Of a DNA stretch of 9,396 nt, positions 1 to 4,942 are shown one piece after another; position 1 is the first letter of the stretch, and each line of letters starts with the position of its first letter. Origin of the DNA: Acidovorax sp. (GTDB lineage: Bacteria; Pseudomonadota; Gammaproteobacteria; Burkholderiales; Burkholderiaceae_C); the NCBI GenBank assembly GCA_011620245.1, contig WOZN01000421.1, positions 1 through 9,396 on the forward strand, written 5' to 3'. The position numbers and the translations under genes are program-made. Under the pieces are notes generated by a model that did no database searches, had not been told where the DNA came from, and saw only the letters and a program-made list of their open reading frames with translations.

Positions 1-10
1 GCCATCTGCC

Positions 11-26
11 ATTTAGCCATTTAGCC
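11..26. repeat. Tandem 8-bp repeat downstream of cutA
   Basis: ATTTAGCC occurs twice head to tail immediately beyond the cutA stop codon. It is a simple short duplication with no evident function. On the minus strand it creates two ATGGC words that could be start codons of a following gene lying outside the window, but too little sequence remains to tell. Confidence 0.6.
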
Positions 27-28
27 GC

Positions 29-376
29 TTACGCGCCTGCGTCGCCGGCGGCCACCTCGCCCTCCACCCAGCGCATATAGGCAGGCGTGGCCTGCAAAGC
101 CTGCACCACCAGTTGCGGCAGCGTGTAGGGGTGCAGCGACTCCAGCAGCGCCAGCAAGGCACCCGCGGCGCGCGGCAGGGTCTTGCAGACCAGGCGCCAT
201 TCCGCCTCTTCCTGCAGGGTGCCCTGCCAGTGGTAATGCGAGGTGATGGCCTCCACCTGCACACAGGCCGCCAGGCGCGCCTGCACAACGGCCTGCGCCA
301 GCCGGCGCGCATCTGCCGCGCTGGCCACGGTGGTGGTGACCATGCTCAGTGCCTGCGCGTCCATCTGTATTGCCAT
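29..376 (-). CDS. cutA: CutA-family divalent-cation tolerance protein
   Basis: The 115-residue product matches the small CutA family, whose members are usually about 100-115 residues and form very stable trimers with a ferredoxin-like fold related to PII proteins. Family features visible are the early VTTTVAS strand (residues 13-19), the LAACVQVEAITSHYHWQG segment (36-52, with Cys39), E-W-R-L-V-C-K-T (59-66, Cys64) and LHPYTLPQLV (81-90), the counterpart of the HPYE.P motif. Genetics in E. coli linked the family to copper and divalent-metal tolerance, but its biochemical role is unsettled. The ATG at 376 is chosen because AAGGAG lies 6 nt upstream of it on the minus strand; a longer frame to 424 lacks such a site. 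The gene is divergent from rpoH across a 227-bp gap, and nothing in the sequence ties it functionally to the cox cluster. Confidence 0.9.
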   Translation of the reverse strand: MAIQMDAQALSMVTTTVASAADARRLAQAVVQARLAACVQVEAITSHYHWQGTLQEEAEWRLVCKTLPRAAGALLALLESLHPYTLPQLVVQALQATPAYMRWVEGEVAAGDAGA

Positions 377-448
377 AGGAAACTCCTTGGAACTCCTGCC
401 TGCGAAACGGAACCATAGCTGCACGGACAGGCATTATTTGCTCACTTA

Positions 449-483
449 TTAATAGCTTACTGCGCTTGCCCATACTGCGCCAG
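449..483 (+). repeat. Possible degenerate copy of a dispersed palindromic repeat
   Basis: TTAATAGCT, then GCGCTT, a 9-nt spacer and GCGCCAG follow the same order and near-identical spacing as the clear palindromic repeat at 2711-2751 read on the minus strand (TTAATAGCT, GCGCTT, 9 nt, GCGCTAG). Here the inverted symmetry is lost and TACTGCGC appears as a direct repeat instead (458-465 and 473-480). I infer a diverged member of the same repeat family in the cutA-rpoH gap; chance similarity is possible. Confidence 0.4.
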
Positions 484-535
484 GTGACAATTTGAATCAT
501 ATTTTTGAAGCAGGACACATCAGAACAACCAGATG

Positions 536-563
536 GGAACTCCGGGCTTGGCACTCCCTCTAA
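536..563 (+). promoter_or_regulatory. Candidate sigma-E type promoter of rpoH
   Basis: GGAACT (536-541) is followed after 17 nt by TCTAA (559-563). This fits the extracytoplasmic sigma-E consensus (GGAACTT, about 16 nt, TCNNA), and as I recall it the spacing equals that of the sigma-E dependent P3 promoter of E. coli rpoH. Transcription would begin near 570, leaving a leader of roughly 35 nt. It is predicted from sequence only; the extent of match expected by chance was not computed. Confidence 0.45.
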
Positions 564-574
564 TGGAGTGCTAA
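548..574 (+). promoter_or_regulatory. CIRCE operator (HrcA binding site) at rpoH
   Basis: TTGGCACTC (548-556), a 9-nt spacer and GAGTGCTAA (566-574) match the CIRCE consensus TTAGCACTC-N9-GAGTGCTAA at 17 of 18 arm positions with the exact spacer length. CIRCE is the operator of the HrcA heat-shock repressor, normally found at groESL and dnaK operons. The site begins 56 nt before the rpoH start codon and overlaps both promoter candidates, so bound HrcA should block initiation. hrcA itself is not in the window. Confidence 0.85.
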
Positions 575-577
575 CAT
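548..577 (+). promoter_or_regulatory. Candidate housekeeping promoter inside the CIRCE element
   Basis: TTGGCA (548-553; 5 of 6 to TTGACA) and TAACAT (572-577; 4 of 6 to TATAAT) are separated by 18 nt. Their overlap with the CIRCE arms is the geometry expected of a repressor-occluded promoter. Start of transcription would be near 584, giving a leader of only about 20 nt. The -10 match is weak, so this is an alternative or partner to the sigma-E type candidate. Confidence 0.4.
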
Positions 578-603
578 AAAACTTAGAGAAAAGGATTCCC
601 GGC

Positions 604-1545
604 ATGAAACTTCCATCTGGAACCGCAACGACGACTTTGGCACCTGCCAGTCCATGGGCGCTGGTGCCGCCCTTGGGCAATCTGGATGCCTATATTTCGG
701 CCGTCAATCGCCTGCCCCTGCTCACCTACGAGGAAGAGCAGACCTATGCCCGCCAGCTGCGCGATCACAATGATGTGGATGCCGCCGGCCGGCTGGTGAT
801 GTCGCACCTGCGCCTCGTGGTGTCGATTGCGCGCCAGTACCTCGGCTACGGCCTGCCCCATGGCGACCTGATTCAGGAAGGCAACGTGGGCCTGATGAAA
901 GCCGTCAAGCGCTTCGACCCCGACCAGGGCGTGCGCCTGGTGAGCTACGCCATGCACTGGATCAAGGCCGAGATCCACGAATACATCCTGAAGAACTGGC
1001 GCATGGTGAAGGTGGCCACCACCAAAGCGCAGCGCAAGCTGTTTTTCAATCTGCGTTCCATGAAGCAGGGTTTCAAGGCCGATGCGGCGGCAGCCGATGC
1101 CGACACGCACCGCGACTCCTTGTCCGACCATGAAATCGACTCGGTGGCCGCGCAGCTCAATGTGAAGCGCGAAGAAGTCATCGAGATGGAAACCCGCATG
1201 GCGGGCGGCGATGTGCTGCTGGATCCCGCCTCATCGGACGATGGCGAGCAGGCCTTTGGGCCCATTGCCTACCTGGCCGATGCCTCGCACGAGCCCACCG
1301 CGATGATCGAATCGCGCCAGCGCGATGAACTGGCCACCGATGGCATTGCCACGGCGCTGGCCAGCCTGGACGAGCGCAGCCGCTGCATCGTGGAAGAGCG
1401 CTGGCTCAAGGTGAACGACGATGGCTCCGGCGGCATGACGCTGCACGACCTGGCTGCGGTCTATGGCGTGAGCGCCGAGCGCATTCGCCAGATCGAGGTG
1501 GCCGCCATGAAGAAGATGAAAACCGCGCTGGCCGAATACGCCTGA
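604..1545 (+). CDS. rpoH: RNA polymerase sigma-32 (heat-shock) factor RpoH
   Basis: The 313-residue product is a group 3 sigma-70 family protein that directs RNA polymerase to heat-shock promoters. Region 2 (about residues 68-137) shows LRLVVSIARQYLGYGLPHGD, LIQEGNVGLMKAVKRFDP and the SYAMHWIKAEIHEYILKNWR stretch of -10 recognition. It is followed by the diagnostic RpoH box QRKLFFNLR (143-151), which separates RpoH from other sigmas. A C-terminal region 4.2 helix-turn-helix (MTLHDLAAVYGVSAERIRQI) contacts -35 elements. Length fits beta-proteobacterial RpoH. The ATG at 604 has AAGGA at 591-595, 8 nt upstream. A CIRCE operator and promoter candidates lie just upstream, and an intrinsic terminator follows at 1608-1636, so it appears monocistronic. 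The short predicted leader leaves little room upstream of the gene for an RNA thermosensor, although E. coli uses coding sequence for that. Confidence 0.97.
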   Translation: MKLPSGTATTTLAPASPWALVPPLGNLDAYISAVNRLPLLTYEEEQTYARQLRDHNDVDAAGRLVMSHLRLVVSIARQYLGYGLPHGDLIQEGNVGLMKAVKRFDPDQGVRLVSYAMHWIKAEIHEYILKNWRMVKVATTKAQRKLFFNLRSMKQGFKADAAAADADTHRDSLSDHEIDSVAAQLNVKREEVIEMETRMAGGDVLLDPASSDDGEQAFGPIAYLADASHEPTAMIESRQRDELATDGIATALASLDERSRCIVEERWLKVNDDGSGGMTLHDLAAVYGVSAERIRQIEVAAMKKMKTALAEYA

Positions 1546-1607
1546 GCGGTGACCCTAGGAGGCTGTCGGCGAGCGCATACACAGGCGCGGACGGCAAGGA
1601 TAATCCA

Positions 1608-1636
1608 GCGCGCAACTGCAGTGCGCGCTTTTTTTT
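1608..1636 (+). terminator. Rho-independent terminator of rpoH
   Basis: GCGCGCA (1608-1614) pairs with TGCGCGC (1622-1628) across the 7-nt loop ACTGCAG and is followed at once by eight T residues (1629-1636). It lies 62 nt after the rpoH stop codon. The tract is on the plus strand, so it terminates rpoH rather than sco. Confidence 0.92.
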
Positions 1637-1687
1637 GGGGTGCCGGCAAAGGCCCTTCGCACCCGTCCATGACCGGAGAGTTTTCTG

Positions 1688-1780
1688 ATGACCCCGCCCA
1701 TCCTGCGTCGCGCTGCGCCGGTGCTGGTGCTGGCCGCCGCTTGCGGCCCGGCCCTCGCACAATCCACAGCGGCCCCCTAA
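1688..1780 (+). pseudogene. Probable truncated gene for an exported protein (signal peptide only)
   Basis: An ATG at 1688, with GGAG 9 nt upstream (1675-1678), opens 30 codons that read as a complete Sec signal peptide: an RR-containing N-region, a core APVLVLAAACGPALA and an AxA-type cleavage site before QSTAAP. Translation then stops at TAA (1778-1780), exactly where the palindromic element begins, and that TAA is repeated at the element's other end. A good ribosome-binding site and export signal with almost no mature protein suggest a gene whose body was lost. Removing the element with one TAA copy leaves the stop in place, so simple insertion does not fully explain the truncation; a further indel in the adjacent C-run or a deletion is needed. 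Alternatively it is a genuine tiny exported peptide or a chance ORF. The parent family is not recognisable. Confidence 0.45.
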
Positions 1781-1941
1781 GGGATGCGGAAATTGCCAAT
1801 GTCCCGTTTATGGCGAGCGCTGGCGGGATGCAGTGCTAGGCGCTGCGAGTGCCGTGTGGCTATGCCACACAAGCGAGTAGCAACGACGCAATGCGCCCGC
1901 CAGTGCCGCCAGAAATGGGATATTTGGCATTTCTGCATCCC
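1781..1941. mobile_element. 161-bp imperfect palindrome, MITE-like element
   Basis: The left arm starting GGGATGC (1781) and the right arm ending GCATCCC (1941) align over 48 columns with 40 identities when one is reverse-complemented (1781-1827 against 1896-1941). The centre is a perfect 7-bp hairpin, GTGTGGC-TAT-GCCACAC (1854-1870); the DNA between is less symmetric. TAA flanks both ends (1778-1780 and 1942-1944), as a 3-bp target-site duplication would. There is no coding capacity, so if mobile it depends on a transposase elsewhere. The four arm differences of G/A type all become G-U pairs in plus-strand RNA, so a plus-strand transcript would fold into a nearly continuous stem. It could instead be a structured RNA or repeat of another kind; no family is assigned. 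Confidence 0.6.
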
Positions 1942-2152
1942 TAACTCCGGCAACGCCGGGACTCCCTATTGCTCCCCATTGCGCTTTGCTCCACGGCGAC
2001 TGCGTTCGGGGAAGTCAGGATGGAGAATGAGTCAGCAATGCAGAATACAAAAACCGGGGCAGCGCCGTCCAGCTGCGTGAAATCGGGTGCCGCTTAAACT
2101 ACCTTCATTGTCTCGATGATGGGGCCGGCTTCAAGCGGGCATGATCAAAAGA

Positions 2153-2168
2153 CTCTCAGCCTCTCAGC
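2153..2168. repeat. 8-bp tandem duplication spanning the sco stop codon
   Basis: CTCTCAGC occurs twice in tandem (2153-2160 and 2161-2168). On the minus strand the unit GCTGAGAG contains the sco stop TGA, so the duplication sits at the end of the gene without altering the protein. It looks like replication slippage. Confidence 0.6.
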
Positions 2169-2775
2169 CCGCCTCTTGCAGCAGCGCCCGCACATCGGCG
2201 CCCAGGGCTTGCGCACCGCTGCCATAGCGGCTGTACACCCGCAGGCGGCCCGTCGTGTCATACAGGTAGCTGCCGGCCGAATGGTCCATGGTGTAGCTGG
2301 TGGGGGTCTTGCCGTCGACCTTCTTGAAGTAGATCTTGAAGTCCTTGGCCACGGCAGCGATCTGCTCGGGGGTGCCCGACAGCGCCAGAAAGCTGGGGTC
2401 GAAGTTGGCCATATAGGCCTTCAGCACCTCGGGCGTGTCGCGTTCGGGGTCCAGGGTGACGAAAATGCCCTGCAGGCGGTCGCCGTCCTTGCCCAGCATC
2501 TGCTTGACCTCGGCCAGTTCCTGCAGGGAGGTGGGGCACACGTCGGGGCATTGGGTGTAGCCGAAGAACACCACCACCACCTTGCCACGAAAGTCCTGCA
2601 GGCTGCGCTTTTGGCCGTTGTGGTCGGTGAGCGGAATATCGCGCGCGTAGTCGGCTCCCGTGATGTCCACTCCGCGAAACTCTGTCTTTTTTTCAGAGCA
2701 GGCACTAAATATGGCACTAGCGCTTATGGATAAAGCGCTAATAGCTATTAATTTAAGAGCATTTCTTTTGTGCAT
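2164..2775 (-). CDS. sco1: SCO1/SenC-family copper chaperone for cytochrome c oxidase
   Basis: The 203-residue product has the thioredoxin-like SCO fold, which binds copper and helps assemble the CuA site of oxidase subunit II on the outer face of the membrane. The copper ligands are present: GYTQCPDVCPTS with Cys76 and Cys80, and the distal histidine in TMDHSAGSYLYD (His165). FVTLDPERDTPEVL (about 105-118) is also typical. The N-terminus is an export signal ending FSAC (Cys26), a probable but imperfect lipobox, suggesting a membrane-anchored lipoprotein. Its hydrophobic core is encoded by a palindromic repeat. It is the last gene of the minus-strand run, starting 5 nt after the ctaB stop. 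No strong ribosome-binding site is seen, so coupling to ctaB is likely. An in-frame GTG at 2784, overlapping the ctaB stop, would add three residues. Confidence 0.93.
   Translation of the reverse strand: MHKRNALKLIAISALSISASAIFSACSEKKTEFRGVDITGADYARDIPLTDHNGQKRSLQDFRGKVVVVFFGYTQCPDVCPTSLQELAEVKQMLGKDGDRLQGIFVTLDPERDTPEVLKAYMANFDPSFLALSGTPEQIAAVAKDFKIYFKKVDGKTPTSYTMDHSAGSYLYDTTGRLRVYSRYGSGAQALGADVRALLQEAG
2711..2751 (-). repeat. Palindromic repeat encoding the Sco signal-peptide core
   Basis: TAGCGCTT (2718-2725) and AAGCGCTA (2733-2740) form a perfect 8-bp stem with a 7-nt loop, adjoining the perfect 12-bp palindrome TAATAGCTATTA (2739-2750). On the minus strand the order (AATAGCTATTAGCGCTT, loop, AAGCGCTAGTGCC) resembles a repeat I recall as abundant between genes in Acidovorax and Comamonas relatives. 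Here it lies wholly within sco and is read as LIAISALSISASAI. The AT-rich local composition also differs from the surrounding gene. Family membership is from memory. Confidence 0.6.
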
Positions 2776-2780
2776 GGTGT

Positions 2781-3677
2781 TCACAGCGCATAGTGGTCCA
2801 CCAGCAGCGCGGCAAACAGCGCGCTCAGGTGGATGAGGGAAAAACGGAAAGTCTTGCGTGCCAGGGCGTCAGAGTAATTGCGCCACAGTGCAAAGCCGTA
2901 GCCGCAAAACCCGGCGCTCAGCAGCACGGCCGCCGCAAGATAAATCCACGAGCTCATGCCGTAGATGAATGGCATCAGGCAGCCCGCAAAGAGGATCAGT
3001 GTGTACAAAAACACCTGCAGGCGCGTGAACTCGTTGCCATGCGTGACCGGCAGCATGGGCAGGCCCGACTTGCGGTAGTCCTCCACCCGGTACAGTGCCA
3101 GCGCCCAGAAATGCGGCGGCGTCCACAGGAAGATGATGAGGAACAGGATCAGCGCCTCGGGGCCCACGTCACCCGTCATGGCCGCCCAGCCCAGCACGGG
3201 GGGCATGGCGCCCGAGGCGCCGCCGATCACGATGTTCTGCGGCGTCAGCGGCTTGAGAATGACGGTATAGACGACGGCATAGCCCACGAAGGTGGCGAAC
3301 GTGAGCCACATGGTCAGCGGGTTGATCCAGACATACAGCAGGGCCGACCCGGCTGCACACAACAGGGCCGAAAACAGCAGGGTCTGCGTGTTGGACAGCT
3401 CGCCCTTGGCCGTGGGCCGCCAGGAGGTGCGCTTCATCTTGGCGTCGATACCCTGCTCGACGATGCAGTTGAAGGCTGCCGCAGCGCCCGCCACCAGCCA
3501 CACGCCCGCACTGGCCAGCGCCATCTGCCCCAGCTGCGCCAGCGTGGGCAGGCCCGGCACAGCCAGCACCATGCCGATCAGTGCGCAGAACACGATGAGC
3601 TGCACCACGCGCGGCTTGGTCAGCGCGTAGAACTGCGAAAAGCGCGACGGCGCTGTGAGGGTGGAGTCAACACTCAT
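2781..3677 (-). CDS. ctaB: Protoheme IX farnesyltransferase (heme O synthase)
   Basis: The 298-residue integral membrane protein belongs to the UbiA-type prenyltransferases and attaches a farnesyl group to heme b, giving heme O for the oxidase. The first Asp-rich prenyl-diphosphate site appears as [15 protein letters not shown] (residues 70-84), preceded by the characteristic YALTKPRVV (17-25). The second cytoplasmic loop carries [16 protein letters not shown] (196-211), and [12 protein letters not shown] (184-195) is typical of COX10. About eight to nine hydrophobic segments cover the rest, and length is normal. The ATG at 3677 overlaps the ctaA stop as ATGA, so the two heme-modifying enzymes are probably translationally coupled and act in sequence (CtaB, then CtaA). 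Also called cyoE or cox10. Confidence 0.97.
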   Translation of the reverse strand: MSVDSTLTAPSRFSQFYALTKPRVVQLIVFCALIGMVLAVPGLPTLAQLGQMALASAGVWLVAGAAAAFNCIVEQGIDAKMKRTSWRPTAKGELSNTQTLLFSALLCAAGSALLYVWINPLTMWLTFATFVGYAVVYTVILKPLTPQNIVIGGASGAMPPVLGWAAMTGDVGPEALILFLIIFLWTPPHFWALALYRVEDYRKSGLPMLPVTHGNEFTRLQVFLYTLILFAGCLMPFIYGMSSWIYLAAAVLLSAGFCGYGFALWRNYSDALARKTFRFSLIHLSALFAALLVDHYAL

Positions 3678-4942
3678 GCGGAAACTCTCGGTGTGCGGGA
3701 TGGCGCAAAAGACTCATCGGACTTGCGCAAACAAGGGGGCACGAAGGGTGCTTCCACGGATTGGGCGGCTGGCCTGATCCTGATTTGCGCAGGTCGTGAC
3801 TCCAATGGCGCGCGGGCGGCCCGGCTGGACGCTGCCGCCCAAGTCAGCACCACCACCAGCGCGGCAGCGCCCCCGGTGTGCAACACCGCCGCCAGCAGGG
3901 GCCAGCCGAGCACCACGTTGCTCAGGCCCGTGGCCAGCTGGAGCAGGGCAAGGCCCGCCAGCCACCGCGCCTGCACGCGCAGCGCCGCGGCCCGATGCAG
4001 GCGCCAGGCCAGCCATGCCAGCGCCAGCAGCACCGCATAGGCCATCAGGCGGTGCGCATAGTGGATGGCGGTCAGCCCGGCAAAACTGACGTGGCTGCCA
4101 TCCTGCAGCAGCCCGAGCGGGCGCCACAGCTCAAACCCCTGGGCAAAATCCATCACGGGCCACCAGCTGCCCTGGCAGGTGGGAAAGGACGTGCACGCCA
4201 GTACGGCGTAATTGGTGCTGACCCAGCCGCCCAGCAGGATCTGCAGCGCCACCAGGGCGCCGGTGACGAACACACCGATGCGCAGCGGCGCGGCCAGCAC
4301 GGCAGGCGGCACGCCCCGCACCGCCTGGGTGCGGCGCACGGCCTGCGCGCACAGCAGCGCCAGCAGCACGAGGCCGCCGACCAGATGCAGCGTGACGATG
4401 GCGGGAAACAGTTTCATGGTGACCGTGAGCGCGCCAAACGCGCCCTGCAGGCAGACCCAGACCAGGGTGAAGGTGGGCCACCACGGGCTCACGGCCGGGG
4501 GCGCGCCGGTGCCGCGCCGGGCTTGCCGCCACTGAACCCAGGCGGCCACGGTGAGCACGACGATCAACACACCCACGCCCGTGGCGAGGTAGCGGTGGAT
4601 CATTTCGACCCAGGCCTTACCGTGCGTCACGGGGCCGGTGGGCATGGCATCCTGCGCCGCCGCTATGGCGGCCCGTGCGCCGGCCGGGCTGGCGCTGCCG
4701 TAGCAACCCGGCCAGTCGGGGCAGCCGAGGCCGGAATCCGTGAGCCGGGTGAACGCGCCAAACAGCACCAGATCAAAGGTCAGGAACAGGGTCAGCACCG
4801 CCAGCGCCTGCAGACGGCCCCCCGGGGCGCCGCCACGGGTGCGCCAGCCCACCCAGGCCAGTGGCCCGAGCGCGATCACGACGCCCAGCAGCAGCATCTG
4901 CGCCAGCGGCGCCAGGTCGTACAGAGGCTGGGTGTCCATCAT
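3674..4942 (-). CDS. ctaA: Heme A synthase (COX15/CtaA family)
   Basis: The 422-residue protein oxidises the C8 methyl of heme O to a formyl group, making heme A for the aa3 oxidase. Hydrophobic segments fit an eight-helix bundle. The heme-ligand histidines of the family are seen in [10 protein letters not shown] (His116), LHLVGGLV (His186), [10 protein letters not shown] (His294/297) and LHTGGAAA (His355). [19 protein letters not shown] (64-82) is a family signature in the first loop, and Cys250/Cys256 in [10 protein letters not shown] resemble the conserved disulfide pair. The ATG at 4942 was chosen because it starts [10 protein letters not shown] just before helix 1 and overlaps the upstream stop as ATGA; the open frame extends far upstream but only antisense-like, Arg/Gly-rich sequence is added. 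A charged, proline-rich C-terminal tail of about 50 residues (372-422) follows the last helix and is longer than I would expect. Confidence 0.95.
   Translation of the reverse strand: MMDTQPLYDLAPLAQMLLLGVVIALGPLAWVGWRTRGGAPGGRLQALAVLTLFLTFDLVLFGAFTRLTDSGLGCPDWPGCYGSASPAGARAAIAAAQDAMPTGPVTHGKAWVEMIHRYLATGVGVLIVVLTVAAWVQWRQARRGTGAPPAVSPWWPTFTLVWVCLQGAFGALTVTMKLFPAIVTLHLVGGLVLLALLCAQAVRRTQAVRGVPPAVLAAPLRIGVFVTGALVALQILLGGWVSTNYAVLACTSFPTCQGSWWPVMDFAQGFELWRPLGLLQDGSHVSFAGLTAIHYAHRLMAYAVLLALAWLAWRLHRAAALRVQARWLAGLALLQLATGLSNVVLGWPLLAAVLHTGGAAALVVVLTWAAASSRAARAPLESRPAQIRIRPAAQSVEAPFVPPCLRKSDESFAPSRTPRVSA

Larger units (their letters stand above)
1546..2163. other. Gene-poor gap between rpoH and sco, with remnant and repeat DNA
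   Basis: These 618 bases lie between two convergent genes and hold no intact gene. From left to right there are the rpoH terminator, a 30-codon secreted-protein remnant with its own ribosome-binding site, a 161-bp imperfect palindrome, a small GC hairpin (CCGGC-AAC-GCCGG, 1947-1959) without a T tract, and about 200 bp of DNA in which I recognise nothing. No T-tailed terminator for the minus-strand sco transcript is visible, so the palindrome may act as its 3' barrier (inference). Confidence 0.7.

Noticed and set aside
1..28. Possible start of another minus-strand gene after cutA (ATGGCTAAATGG)
   Set aside because: Only a few codons fit before the window edge and no ribosome-binding site can be judged; the ATGGC words arise from the tandem repeat.
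583..1131. Minus-strand ORF of 182 codons opposite rpoH
   Set aside because: Antisense shadow of the rpoH coding sequence with His/Gly-rich composition and no domain.
1947..1959. CCGGC-AAC-GCCGG hairpin as a terminator for sco
   Set aside because: No T tract on either side in the appropriate orientation; a 5-bp GC stem is common by chance in this composition.
2020..2097. 25-codon plus-strand ORF (MENESAMQNTKTGAAPSSCV...)
   Set aside because: No ribosome-binding site of note, no recognisable family, no helix or signal; consistent with chance in the gene-poor gap.
2793..4040. Plus-strand ORF of 415 codons opposite ctaB and ctaA
   Set aside because: It is rich in Arg, Gln, His and Gly with no recognisable domain, runs antisense to two well-identified genes, and has the composition expected of a GC-rich shadow frame.
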